From positions 2,356,001-2,420,000 of the forward strand of contig CM066309.1 of assembly GCA_033807695.1 (NCBI GenBank): a DNA stretch of 64,000 nucleotides, given 5' to 3'. Every line of letters starts with the position of its first letter. The stretch's first letter is position 1. Origin of the DNA: Daedaleopsis sinensis (lineage: Eukaryota; Basidiomycota; Agaricomycetes; Polyporales; Polyporaceae). Both the position numbers and the translations under genes were made by a program. The notes under the pieces are model-generated. The model was not told the DNA's origin. It saw only the letters and a program-made list of their open reading frames with translations, and did not search any database. Shown piece after piece: positions 20,161 to 32,503 of the stretch.

Positions 20161-20807
20161 ACGTGGGCTGTACGGCGAAGGTGGATGAGTAGTTGGGAGG
20201 CGAGATCCAAAGAGCACTTGCCGAGACGACAGACGAGAGGGCGGCGCAGACTCGTCCAGATGTCGGACGGAAATAGAATAGTTGACAGTGGGCGAAGGGA
20301 GACGGTAGCCCGGGTAAGCATCAGGCAGCATCAAGCGAGTGTATCGAGAAGCTATAAGAGCGGGGACTTACCCATGGCAGCTCGCTGGTGATTGTTCTTA
20401 GCGGCGGGAGTAGTAACGAGCGCTGGGGCGCTTGTGCAGGTTGTTACCATCTGGGCAGGTCGGCTCGTGTTGCGTTCCTCTCTCTGCTGTTCTGCCTGGC
20501 TGGCGTCCACCGCGCAACACGTCTCCCGTCCGAGGGTCGTCTTGTTCCCATCACGCCCTCAAGCTTCCAGTACGACTTAGAACGCGTCCTTCCTTTCGGT
20601 CCTTTTCTCCCTTTCTCAATCTGAACAGTAATCTCCTCACGCCTGCTCTCCGATTCCTGAACATCCGCCTCTCGTCCTCCGCCGTCTCGCTGGGCCCGTC
20701 GCTGTTCTATATTCTGGTCTGAGCAGCAGGAGCACTCCTTTTCCTGCGCCTTTCCTTTCCTACACCTTCTTCCTCCCCCTCCGACTCCCTACGCGCGCTC
20801 CAGGCAC
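20161..20807. promoter_or_regulatory. Upstream region of the Spg1/Tem1 gene
   Basis: No coding region. The last 250 bp are strongly pyrimidine-rich on the plus strand (CCTTTCCTTTCCTACACC near 20750), a common feature of basidiomycete promoters and leaders. Confidence 0.35.
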
Positions 20808-22037
20808 ATGTCCGCCTCCGCCTCGTCATCCTCTCCAACACCCAGCGCGAATGCCGGCCCCAGCAGCTCAAGATTGGGCGGCGAGAATGGCGCAGAGCAG
20901 AACAGGTGCGCGTCGATGGCCACGGGGCGTGTCTGACACGAGTCGACTGAAGCGTGCGCTTTGTAGCAGCGTCGTGATCAAAGTCGGCATGCTGGGTGAC
21001 TCGCAGATAGGGAAGACGAGTCTCATGGTGAAATACGTCGAGGGGCACTTTGATGAGGACTATATCCAGACGCTAGGTCCGTACCCGATCCCGCTGCGTA
21101 CGCGTCGTCTGCTCATGGACCTTGGTCGTATACCCTCTATCTCGACTCCCCTCAACTCGACGCATCGTCCGGATCTACTCGGACTACCGTGTCATCGACT
21201 TTCTTCCTCGCTCGTCCGACCGATCCTCGATAATACCACATAGGCGTCAACTTCATGGAGAAGACCATCACAGTGCGCCGCACATCCATCACGTTCTCGC
21301 TGTGGGATCTAGGCGGGCAGCGAGAATTCGTGAACATGTTGCCCCTGGTGTGCAACGATGCGGTGGCGATTCTCTTCATGTTTGATCTTTCGCGGAAGTC
21401 GACGTTGAATTCGGTGAAGGAGTGGTATCGACAAGCAAGGGGGTTCAACAAGGTGAGTCTGTGTGTTCGATATGTCCGGTTAGAGCTGGCCACGATGTAT
21501 CCTATCACGACTGGCAACGTTAAGTCTCATTTGTATGGGATTCGACTTCGCTTTGTTACCGCCCTTGCACAGATTTCGGACCCGAGCTAGCCTGGTAGTT
21601 AGTCTGTGACCGGGAGCTCAGTCACAGTGCTAGCCCCTAGGCTAAGAGGGCGGAATTCATGCTGTCTGGGGCATTGCCATTCATATACCAGTGTAGGCCG
21701 AGTGCTGATCATGACTCCCAACACAGACCGCGATACCATTCCTGATTGGTACCAAATTCGACACATTCTCGACATTTCCAAGAGACGAACAAGAAGAGAT
21801 CACTAAACAGGTATGACGCTGTTGCTTCCATCGCGCTTCCTGTAGCTCATGTAGGGCGGTCAGGCAAAGCGCTTCGCCAAGGCAATGCACGCTTCGCTAA
21901 TCTTCTGCTCAACATCGGCCTCGATCAATGTGCAGAAGATCTTCAAGATCGTCTTGGCGAAGGCGTTCGACCTGAAATGCGTCATCCCAGAAATCGACGG
22001 CGTGGGCGAGCCAGTATTGATGTATGTCGACGTATAG
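20808..22037 (+). CDS. spg1: Spg1/Tem1 septation-initiation GTPase
   Basis: Five exons: 20808-20905, 20967-21076, 21244-21452, 21727-21810, 21864-22037; 224 residues. After a Ser-rich N-terminus of about 30 residues comes a Ras-fold GTPase with the P-loop GDSQIGKTS, switch II WDLGGQREF, and the GTKFD guanine motif in place of NKxD. Those variants and the lack of a C-terminal prenylation cysteine are characteristic of the Spg1/Tem1 family. In yeasts this GTPase sits on the spindle pole body and triggers the septation (SIN/MEN) kinase cascade. Phases agree at all four introns. Introns 2 and 3 (167 and 274 nt) are long for this genome. The start is the first ATG after a CT-rich leader. Confidence 0.92.
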
Positions 22038-24233
22038 TGCGCAAAGGCACAAAGACCACGACGGCGCCTGGAGACTGAGTACTGAGGCATGAGGAGGGGT
22101 CTGGCGGGAAGCGCAAAAGAATCAGGTGCGCTCCTTGTACCTTTCCGCGGACATACGTCATGAGTGCCATAAGTCTGACTCGCACGGTTGGCGAACAGCC
22201 TACAGCAACGGTGCCTTTGCACCAGTCTCAACTGGCGATCTCTCAAGGAGACCACATTGTTCTGAATGACGCTACGGCGTGAAGCATATGGGCAACAAGT
22301 GCCCTTAGGATGATGAAGAAATGGACTATACACAGCCTGTCTCCTTCCGATGCTAGTTTATTCACCTGCTACTCTCCCTTCCCACCACATCCCACATGTC
22401 CTGAGCTCCGGCTCATCGTTACCCTCGGTACTCCATCCCCGGCTTCGTCTGATTCCTCCATCCCATCCATCCCCCCTTCCCATCTCAACCCCTCCCTGTC
22501 GGCCTCACACGTCTTAGTACTATCGCGCTCGTAGCTGTTGTCGTTTTGTCCGTTGCTGCATTTTCTATGTCACCTCGCTCGTCTGCATTGCCTATATAAT
22601 CGCCATAACCGTCGCATGCTCGCCGCTGGCAGAACGCCGCGGCCGTCTATCCACAACTATCATCCGCATTACCCCCGCCCATCCACCATCGTCCACTGTT
22701 CGTCTGCTCGCTTTCTCACACACCGTTCGTCACCTCCTATACATCAGACGGATCACCCTTAATCTAGGCTATGTATGACTCCTCCAGACCTCCTTCCGCC
22801 TCGACAACCGTGTTGTGTAAATAGCCACCAGATACACATGCTTTCCTCCGCTGTTGAGCTTGTTCCGTGACGTGGCCGACAGAACCACGCCGTCGGAGTG
22901 TTGCCCTGTGCTCAGCGACGGATCTCGAGCTCTGTATAACAGATGTCAACGAGGCTCGAACGCGAACGGAGGGCTGGGGTCTGCCACAAGGTGCGGCCCG
23001 CCCCTGAAGTAATCCGTTTACAGATGCGTATGAACCTTGTCGGGGCTGTCTTCCGACCATCATGGGCGTACCTTCCTTCACCCAGGGGATCCGCATGACG
23101 ACCACCTCATCACCCCGCATTGTACGACGGCGGACGCTCTATAGCTGAGCGATCCTCGACTTTGCCGTGGCCCCATGGCACGCGAGCCCCAATAGTTGCT
23201 GCTTCGAATTCGCGCATCTATCTTATCGGCGCGCACACCGGTCTACACCGGTGCCGCCGGAAACCTATCCTTGTCCAGCTGAATGTCCCAAACAGAAACA
23301 GATACTGCGAGACTGCTGCGAGACAAGGTACTGCACAACAAACTGTCCTGTCACGCGCCGCATGCCGACCATCCGACCATCGAGCAGCGTCGGCGATGGC
23401 GTGTCACAGTCGACGCAACCCCCGCAGCCCGCGAAGATCTCAGACCTAGCCGTCCCTGGCCGGACGCTGGAGGATGTTATACAAGCACACCCCACATGGT
23501 CCTTGCATCAGTTGACCCGTATGGTAAGCTTATTTTAAGCTCTTGATTTCCATCTTTCGCTCACGCAGAGGCAGATGTAGCGCAGGATCGCAGCATACCT
23601 GCCGCCCGCGCATTGTCTTCGACCCCTCGCGGTCCCGGTGTATTTCCCACAGCTAAAGCCACCTCGATCGACCCGTAGGTCGAGACCATACCGTTGCATG
23701 CGACCGTCGTGGGCCGTGAGCCGTGGCAGTGTAGGTGGGGCAGAAGCAGCAGCAAGCAGCAACGCTCTATGCGCCTAATTGCGGCAGCGTAGTGTCACAG
23801 GTACGCACTACAATCCTCCGAAAGCTTGCTAAATAGGCACATCTCCGATTACGACACTCTCCCTTCTAGCATCTACATCTGCAACCGACCGAGCTGTCCG
23901 TCTGCTGTTCCGCACATGATGTGCGATTCCGTCGTACGCGCGGGTGCAAGGACCCCGAGAAGGCTGCGGCATTCAGACCAGCTCGAGAACCGCATGGGCA
24001 GGCAGCTTTGAAATCACAATTCGCGCGGTGCATCATGTCGCGCAGAACCCTTCTGGGCGATGGGATGGCACGGGCTTGCCGCCTTCTCGTTCTGTGCATT
24101 GCCGATGGGCCAGCGGCGGGCGACATACAAAAGTGCCGGAGGAAGAGCCAGCAGCCTCCCCATCGCCTCCCAGGCAAGATCCCCCTCCCCGTTTCCATCC
24201 CCGGTGCTCGACATCCCGCCCTCGGATACCAAC
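22038..24233. other. Intergenic; no convincing gene
   Basis: 2.2 kb. It includes a CT-rich plus strand at 22360-22760 and a plus-strand frame near 23250-23520 with several cysteines (ETRYCTTNC) that recalls a MYND finger but lacks the full pattern and a gene around it. Upstream of the chitinase, from about 24130, the sequence is CCT-rich. Confidence 0.35.
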
Positions 24234-26837
24234 ATGGCTTTCGCGCTCACGTTCAAGCGTGTCTTCCTCCTCGCTGCTGTGGCCTTGGCCGCCGCTGTGG
24301 TCGCCGATGCGACGCAGGTCATGCAGCGACCTGCGGCGTACAAGGACGCGCCACGCAAGTTCGCTACCGGCAAGGCGGAGACGAAGGTAGTCCACAAGCG
24401 TGCGAGCTCGCATGTCCAGGCAGCGTACTTCACGAATTGGTGCGTGACCCCAAGTCGAGCTTCTATCGCCGTTGCGATAACGGTGCAACTTCGCAAACTG
24501 ATAACGCCCCTCATATCAGGGGTATTTATGGTGCAAACTTCCGTACGTGACATACCGTTCCTGCCTTGCTCGCGCATACTGAGCGGGCTCCTTGTGCTCT
24601 GCAGAGCCTACGGACATCAACCCGGGGCCGTTGACGCACATCCTCTACTCGTTCGCCGACGTTTCCCCCGACACCGGTAGCATCTCCCTCACCGATTCGT
24701 ACGCGGACGAGCAGGTGGGCAGATGTCGTAACGTGTGAGATAAGGGCATGCTATCTGACATATGGTGTCCGTAGAAACACTTCCCAGGTGACTCCTGGGA
24801 CGAGCCTGGAAACAACCTCTACGGCTGCCTGAAGCAGGTATGTATGTTCTCGAAACCGTGACAGTAGTCATGCAGCGCAGATCATCTCACCGTCTCCCAC
24901 CCTACCCCCGCAGCTCTACCTCCTCAAGCTGAGCCACAGGTAGGCATTTGCCCCGAGCTGCCCGAGGCTGTTCTAAACTCCAACCAAATATAGGAATCTG
25001 AAGGTCCTTCTCTCCATCGGCGGCTGGACATACTCCCAGAGCGGGCACTTCAACTTCGTGACCGATGCGACCAAGCGTGCGACCTTCGTCTCTGGGGCCG
25101 TCAGCCTGATCGAGAACTACGGGTTTGATGGCATCGACATCGACTTCGAGTACCCGAACACGGATGGGCTCTCCTCCGGGATGGCGTCCCTCCTCTCGGA
25201 GATGCGCACGGCGTTCGACAACCTCCAGAAGCAGAAGGGCGACGCGACTCCCTACCTCGTCACGGTGCGTTTCTAGCCTTTTGTGCTGGAGTAGCTGGTC
25301 GACGAAAGTGCATGTCGTCTGATCACTCCTGTCAGGCTGCCGTCCCCGCGGGCTCAGACAACTACGAGTGGCTGAAGGTGTCCACGATGGACAAGGCACT
25401 TAGCTTCTGGAACCTCATGGTACGCACCCTCGGGGGTCAACGGAGCACACTTCCTTAGCTAACAGGACACGTCGCTCCAGGCATATGACTACGCCGGCTC
25501 CTGGCTCACCTTTGTGAGTATTGCGACTGACACGCAGGAATCGCGCCTCCCGCTGCGAAGAGACCCAATGGGGCTGACTGTCCCTTTTCTCCCTTCCTTT
25601 CCAGACCGACAACCAGGCTAACCTGTACGGGGGCGTGCGCACGAACGTCTCGACGGACAAGGCTGTCAAATGGTACCTCCAGAACGGCGCGACCGCGAGC
25701 AAGATCAACATCGGCATCCCGATCTACGGCCGCGCGTTCGAAGAGACCACTGGCATTGGTGCATCTTACAGCGGCGTGAGTACCGAACATTAGTCGCTTG
25801 ATCAGACGGGGATGCTGCGAGACTAATGCTTGAGTTCTCTGCTCGTGCGACACAGATCGGCCCCGGCACGACCGAGGCTGGCATCTACTCGTACAACGCC
25901 TTGCCGTTCGCAGGTGCCACTGTCTACGAGAACCTGACAGACGTCACGAGCTACTCGTACGATGCGGCGAAGAAGGAGCTCGTCTCGTATGACACCCCGC
26001 ACATCGCCTCGCTCAAGGCTCAATACGTGCAGAGCAACGGCCTTGCGGGCTCCATGTTCTGGGATGTGAGTCGCATTCTATCTCGTGCCGCATTGTACCG
26101 AGACCCGCCGCTCACCGCACGACTCCTCGTCTAGCTCTCCACGGACAAGACCGGCTCCGACTCGCTCGTCGGCACGACCGCGAACGTGTACGGCAGCCTC
26201 GACCAGACCCAGGTGCGGCTGTCCCCCTGCCAGTGGCCACGCCTTGTCGGACTGGAGCTCACTCACGACATTCGCAGAACCACATCAGCTTCCCGAACAG
26301 CAAGTGGGACAACATCCGCAACAACATGGGCCAGGGCGGTTCGCCTGCGCCGACCAGTGCGCCGACGACTGCACCGACAACCGCACCGACCACTGCGCCC
26401 ACCACGTCTCCGGGCACTACCACGAAGTCCACGACGAGCGCGGGCACCACCACGAAGTCCACGACAAGCGCGGGCTCTGCCCCGACGAGTGGCGCGTGCG
26501 CAGGTGTTTCTGCTTGGAGCGCTAGCGTGAGTTTCTGGTCGTACACCCCGGCACGAACCTTTGCCCATCGTGTGCTTACTGTGATGTTTGCGAACAGGCG
26601 ACGTACGTCGGTGGTCAGACGGCGACTTACAGTACGTACCGCTCGCCGTGCTCGGTTGCTCGAGCCTCGTTGCTGAACATCCCTTGTAGATGGCGACCTT
26701 TGGACTGCGAAGTGGTGGACGCTCGGCGATGTCCCCGGAGGCGCAGGTGAGCAACGAGGTGATATGTCGAGATCAATGTTGCTGATCACTTCGAACCTCT
26801 CGCAGCTGGTGTGTGGACCGACAACGGCAAGTGTTAA
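24234..26837 (+). CDS. Secreted GH18 chitinase with C-terminal chitin-binding module
   Basis: Fifteen exons in phase give 548 residues: 24234-24439, 24520-24542, 24605-24714, 24775-24837, 24914-24939, 24994-25264, 25336-25419, 25481-25513, 25605-25775, 25856-26065, 26135-26212, 26278-26526, 26598-26631, 26690-26746, 26806-26837. A signal peptide (VFLLAAVALAAAVV) starts the protein. The GH18 barrel has SIGGW and the catalytic DGIDIDFE, whose acid Glu is at 25148-25150, then LMAYDYAGSW. A Thr/Ser/Pro-rich linker (repeats of APTT and TTTKSTTSAG) leads to a CBM5/12-like domain with paired tryptophans (AKWWTLGD) and a terminal Cys. It should cleave chitin outside the cell, in wall remodelling or nutrition. 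An in-frame ATG at 24060 lies upstream, but 24234 places the signal peptide correctly. Confidence 0.94.
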
Positions 26838-27226
26838 GTTAGATTGGACTGGGCAAGATTGGACTCGCATATACCTATCAGCTTCTTGGTGAATTTCGAC
26901 AATGTCTTGATAAATGGTATTAGACAGATGTATGTTTTTATGGCTTGCACCGTCAGCAAACAAATCCACTCACAATACACAATAACGTCGTTTATGGGAA
27001 ACAAGGGCTAAGCCGTCTGAGCGTACCGGATCTCACATTGTCCTTTAGCGTGCTATGCGGTTCAGAGCAAGAGGGGTTTGACACTCTCGGGAAATATGTC
27101 TCAGCGAGCATAGACGGAAGAAATGAACCCATGTATGCATAAGGAGCACAGATGTAAGAGATAGATTACAACACAAAGAGGATACGTTCGATAGCAGGGA
27201 AGACAGAGGATCCGGGTCTGTCCTCG
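26838..27226. other. Convergent 3' intergenic region
   Basis: 389 bp between two convergent genes, AT-richer than its flanks. It must hold both 3' UTRs. No other feature seen. Confidence 0.4.
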
Positions 27227-28502
27227 TCAACCAGATGACTCCATGGGCTTGGTCTTCCCTATGCGGACGCCACTGAGCGCCGTCTTCTTCGTATGCGATG
27301 GCCGAACGCTCGTCGCGGGGGACGACGTGCGAATCGGCGGAGGTGGTTCCGTCCTGTGGGAGGCATGTGCCGTCGGAAGGATGGGCAACGACGGCAGGGG
27401 CGGTGCTCGACTGCGCTGCCTCCTCGCCCCGGGCGCGGCGCCAGAAGCCGCACCTGTGGGCGCATGTCGTCCCCCACTGTTCACGGCAGCGGCGGCTGCG
27501 ACAGGCTTCGGCGGAAGCGAGGGATGCCCTGGCAGGGAGCCGACCGCCGACGTCGCGGAGGCGCCTTCGAGCTGTCGTAACTTGGCCTCCATCCGCGCGA
27601 TCTTAGCGTCTGTCCTGTTGCAGGGGAGCGATGGGGCCTCAGACGTCGTTCTGACACACAGCAGACGCGGGGCGGGGATTCTGGACTTACGCATCAGACC
27701 GCCCGGTGCCCGCACTCTTCAGCATGCTGAGCGTTGTGGGCTTCCCCACTTCGCTGATCGCTCTCCGGTTCTTCGCACCAGCACCTAGCGCTCCGAAGGC
27801 AGAGTCCATCGGGGCTTGGTTTGCATATGTCACGACGAGCTTGCGGCCGCGGAGGACCTTGTCGTTCGCGCGCGCGAGCGCTTTCTCCGCATCCTAAGGA
27901 AGAGCAGACAGCGGTGGCTTGAGCGTACGTTCTGGCTTACGAGATAGAGACCATCGCGACCCCCGGGTCTGACTGCACATGGATCGCATGTATGCCATGT
28001 GGCCGTGTATGGGTGCGTTGCCGTGTAGAAAGAAACCCGGGGTGAGCGCGCGACCGAAACTAAATGGAGAACGGACGTACGTCTCTGCTGCCGTACTCTA
28101 CAAACGCGTATCCTCGCGGCTTGCCTCTGAGCGGGCCCGATTTGTGGAACAGGAAGTCCAGTTTAGAGATCTTGCCAAACTTTGAAAACGCCTGGAGCAA
28201 CGTGTATCTGGATGCGAATGTGTAGATGGTGAGTTGGGGACCGGGGATGGGACGTCGCCGTGCTAGAGTCCGCCCAACACTCACTCGTCGACGCTGGGGT
28301 GAAGATTTCCGACGTAGAGACGGTCCTTGAGGAGCGGTCGCGACTGTGCCGACGTCGAAGAAGACGCCACAGGCGCGATGGGTTCAGATGGAGTCGGGTA
28401 CGAGAGATGCTCGTTGAGTGTTTCCGATGCCGATGCGGTGGTCGGAGGACTCAGTTCCGTGGTGTTTGTAGGCGGCGAGCGTTCGGGGGGTGTAGTAGCC
28501 AT
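27227..28502 (-). CDS. RBM18: RBM18-like RNA-binding protein
   Basis: Four exons on the minus strand: 28502-28285, 28207-28081, 27893-27691, 27614-27227; 311 residues, phases agree. After a Ser/Thr/Pro-rich N-terminus of about 60 residues there is one RRM, with RNP2 as LYVGNL and RNP1 as KPRGYAFVEY. The spacing and the LDFLFHKSG motif match RBM18 rather than a generic RRM. A DAKIARMEAKLRQLE helix follows the RRM, as in RBM18 homologues, then a longer Pro/Ala-rich tail. Expected role: RNA binding in the nucleus; its exact targets are poorly known. Start chosen at the ATG that precedes the Thr/Pro-rich region; an upstream in-frame ATG at 28574 exists. Confidence 0.88.
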
Positions 28503-28793
28503 GAGGTATACGACAGCGGCAGCGAGGGCGGTATCAACGTCGAGGACGGAGAGAAGGCGTGGACAGCGCCCCACCCAGCGTCTGTTCCGTTCGTGTGGAG
28601 AGAGCGCCCGCCGCGCGCTTCAGCGCTGAGTGCACGTTCGTCCATGGCCATTGGATTGCGGACGATACCTTAGTACTTAGTGCTCTAGCGTATCTGTTTT
28701 ACTATTACAATACAGAAACCGACAGAACGTCCGGGAATTAACAAGTCCACAACAACGTACAATTCGAAAACCGTCGCCTTCAATAACACCGGT

Positions 28794-30487
28794 TCATACC
28801 TCACCGTCTGACTCTAGATCTCCGCGCATAATCTCCTGGTCTGCAGGCTCCGAGTTGTCAAAGATCGCATCCTGCCTGCGAACATCATCCTCAGACGCAG
28901 TCGGCCCAGCCACAGCTCGCACCTCAGGATGCTGCTCCAAGTACTTGTGCATCAAACGCAACATGTGCGCGGGAAATCTGGCGGATTTTCGGTTTCTGGT
29001 ACTGTCCGAATGTATCAGATACATCAGCAGCTGTAAGTAGGAGTGTTATGACGACGACGTACGCTCCAGTAGCTCTGGGTGAGCGGTCGTGAGCCCCTTC
29101 TTCCAACGCGTGTCATCGGCCTCGACTGGCATACATACGCACTGTGTTCTGTGAGATCCCATGTGCGAGTGGTGGGGGAAGAGCTAGTCCCACGTAGTGC
29201 ACATGGTATATTGGCAGACTTGATGTAAGATAGTTGACGTACCCATTTCAGATGCGTCCACATGTACACCGTCCACATTCACTTCCCCATTACGGGGTGT
29301 TCCTGTTGACGGGAGAACACTCGTCGTGTATAGTGCGTATAGCGGGAGGGAGACAATAGAAACCGGCCGTACCTCCTTCGCTATCACCTTCGCTGCCTTC
29401 ACGATCGGATCCAGGCCGGCATTTGCCTGAACTCTGGCCTGTATTTCGTTTCTTCGACAACGACTGGAGAGTCATCTCCTGCTGGACACGTCGAGGAATT
29501 GGGACGGAGCGTTCGGTGGAGCGCCAGCTAGTCGACAGAAGACCGATGGCATTGTAGGCAAACCGCGAGAGCAGGTATTCGCTAGACACGCGTTCGTGCA
29601 TCTTGACCTCTCGTCGATGGATCATCGCTTCATAGTCGGGATCTGGGTTGAGGACGTAGGCACAGAATCGGTCGTTGCCAGCAGGGTAGAAAACGAAGCC
29701 GAACCGCTCAAGACAAGCGTGGACATCCTTGCGTAGAGTAACGCCGTTCGCGACGTGGTTGACCCCTTGAGTCGATGGGGAAGGGTTAGAGAAGAGTGCC
29801 ATGTCATTCCCTTTGAACGAGGCAACGGCAACATCATCTTCAGGGACTAAATGAACGGACGAAGAGCGAGAGGGTGGTTTACGAGCCTACGTTTTGGGTC
29901 GCTTGAAGGAGGTTTCTGGTTTTAGCGGGAATAAGAATTGAAGCAAACGGACTGTGCACATACATGTCCGGCACATAGTCACTATGCAGACCTCGTCCAG
30001 TACGTTGACAGTCTGTGACATTGCCGACTGCGATACTGCGTTATAGCGGCGGGGATCTGAAGCTCTTCGCGTCCAATGACGAGGGATCGGGTTCGGGAAG
30101 GTCCATGCGGCAAAGTCGGAGACGACCTTGTAATCGACCTCAGGAGAACCTCTCACATAGTAGTAATATGCGCCTGGAGTGAGTGGCTTGTCGTCGCCGT
30201 CGTCGTCGTCGTCAGACCAAGTAATCGGGTTCGGAGCATCATTCGTGATGTTATTCTTGGGGACGAGACATCCGTGTTGAACGTTGATTGTTGGTGACTA
30301 TCCAACAAGCTTCGAGGACGAGACGAAGGTTGACAGCATAGGAGTTGCCAAGGGGGTCGTATGCAGGCAAAGTGAAGACTAGCATGTCATTGAGTAGCGG
30401 GTCTTGAATGGGATGATAGACAGATACTGAGGGCGCAGTAAGTGGATCCCAGACGGGTAAAGGAGGGCGTTTCTCGAGAATTCGCAT
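28794..30487 (-). pseudogene. HNH-domain gene, frame-damaged
   Basis: The minus strand codes for most of an HNH (HNH_2-type) protein of a kind I associate with agaricomycetes. The N-terminal block (PAYDPLGNSYAV ... LEACWIVTNN) runs from 30487. A middle block (GAYYYYV, then WTFPNPIPRHW) and VCIVTM lie at about 30280-29970. The HNH core continues at about 29850-29590 with HLVPEDD, GVTLRKDVHACLERFGFVFYP and RFAYNA. Near 30285-30270 the frame changes between LEACWIVTNN and CLVPKNN with no possible GT..AG intron between them. A second frame change is likely near 29460. So either a pseudogene or a sequence error. The C-terminal exon ending at 28794 (HMLRLMHKYLEQHPEV) is tentative. Family function in fungi is unknown. 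Confidence 0.6.
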
Positions 30488-30496
30488 GTCGCCGAC

Positions 30497-30573
30497 GAGG
30501 AGTCCTCCGAGGAGTCCTCCGAGGGAGGAGTCCTCCGAGGAGCCTGAGGCCTGAGGCCTGAGGCCTGAGGAGG
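30497..30573. repeat. Short palindromic tandem repeat upstream of the HNH gene
   Basis: GAGGAGTCCTCC occurs twice in a row (30497-30520), followed by a variant copy and then three CTGAGGC units. It lies 10 bp upstream of the HNH start codon on the minus strand. Each 12-mer is nearly self-complementary. It looks like slippage-generated sequence. Confidence 0.7.
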
Positions 30574-32503
30574 AGCTCGCCAGCGGCTGTTCGTTCTGTT
30601 CTGACGTTTCTCGTTGGCGCGCCAGAGGAGGCGCTCAATCATGTCGGAGGTTTCTTGACCGGGACCAGCATGAGTGTCTAAACTCCTTCCAAACCACAGG
30701 TGATATCTCGTCATTTGACATAACAATCTCGGCTAACCAGGGGATAAAGAATTGTGAGCATCTCCAATCTGTCAAAGTTCGGGGGTTGGGTCTGGGACCT
30801 TGCATCTGGAGTGCATCCTCCCGGAGGTTAACGTAACCCAACCACATATCTAGACATATCAGGTCAAACAGTCCCATTGATACTCTCCGTTGGCTCTCCT
30901 TGGTTTCCAAATCAGACAGGCTCTAAACCTTCTGCGCCTTTACGTGTCGCCGGGGACTGTCACTTCTGAAAAGAGAGGTGTACTACCGAATGGTCGGCAT
31001 CATCTCCAACTGTCCATGGACCAATACCCTTTTGGTAAACCTAACACATTGCTTCATGCCGCAACGTACAAATACCGCAGCACCGGAAGGATCATGATGA
31101 GCGTATCTCGAGTCGTCTTACGGGCCCATACGGGCAGCCAGCAGCCTTGAGGCGCATATTTCCGCGAAAATGTTCTGAGACTGCAAAAGCCAACGATCGT
31201 GCCTGTTGGAACTAGCCGTACGTGGACGCATCAGCATCCGTACCGTCCGTACTGACTCGGTCGTGGTGAATACGGATGGTTCTGTGGTGAATTTAGGGCT
31301 TCTCAACCACCACATGCATCAAAGACGCTGCCCCGCCGCTCCTTCGGTCGCCAAAACTTCCTTGATTGGCAGGACGATACAATGTGGCTGATGCACAGAT
31401 GGTTCTCGACTGCCGCTAAGAACGTCTCGTGCCGTCGTCCCGTTTTTTGTTCTCATTGCCGCACACAGGTACGCCCTGGTACGCCGCGCCACTGGGCAGC
31501 GGGTTACCTACACGCACGACCGCGTCTGCATTCATTCATCGCTATGCCGCCCCGCGATCTCAAAATGAGCTTCGGATTGATTATTTCGATGTTCCAGTCT
31601 CGAAATCTACCATACGCTGTGTCGCCGTGCGACATATCGGGTGCATCGCTGTACATACTCCGCTCGGAGGGTACGGGCAACGTACCGACCCCCCTAATGT
31701 AACGTACGAGGTGCCTGTCAAGACGTGTGCGCCCTCTTCCCAATACGCCGCCAGTCGATCATCGGACGCCGTCCGCACGATGTGCTCCGTGGGCCTCAGC
31801 GTCGACAGAAGCACGAGCGGTGCCCGGCCATGCGGTCATGAGCCTGCTGCGAGGGAAAGTCGAGGTGTTCGGCCTTTGCGTACCTCCGCTTGGAGGCTAC
31901 GCGCACCCCGCACTCCGGATGCGATGTGTCCCGCGCTCTCAGCTTCGTGGGTCCATGGGAGAAACCGTCCGGGTTGCATTGACTAAAGCGGGGCAGCGCG
32001 CATCCTTCATCGTCGGGCGTTCTGGGTGTTCTGTTGAGCGTCAGAAGGGTCCGAGCCGACAATATTCGCCGTGGTAGACAGTCTGACGGATGTCGGGAGC
32101 GCAGCCATCTCCGAGCGCGATCGCGGGAATGAGCAGAGAAGCACGGCTGGCAAAGCCAATGATATCGAGGATAGATACAAGTACACCAATGCAACAGAGC
32201 ATTGTACAGGAACAGATTGTGCGAGTGGGGTGGGTATGCGAACGGAGACGATCGAGCTGAGATACACAGAGAAACTAGGGAGACAAAATAAAAGACCCTA
32301 TTAGGTCGATGTTAAGTTAGATAGAAACGTCCGGTGACGAAGTTGCCACGACGTAGACAAGAGATGCATGGAAAGGGAGGAAGAGAGCACAGGGGAGAGA
32401 ATAGACACCAGCATCGTTGCCGGGAGGGAAAAGCATGCCGCTTGGCGAGAGCTCAGAGCGAACACGACCGCAGAGCATCAGTGACACGGTCTGAGAGAGA
32501 AAG
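30574..32503. other. Intergenic; no gene recognised
   Basis: 1.9 kb. Short open frames only, on both strands. A minus-strand frame at 30910-30635 (91 codons) has ordinary composition but no motif. Confidence 0.35.

Noticed and set aside
19236..20321. 361-codon minus-strand open frame with repeated peptides
   Set aside because: The repeated peptides follow from the underlying degenerate DNA repeat; no family features.
23167..23538. Cysteine-rich frame resembling a MYND finger
   Set aside because: Cys spacing does not complete a MYND pattern and no surrounding gene or splice chain was found.
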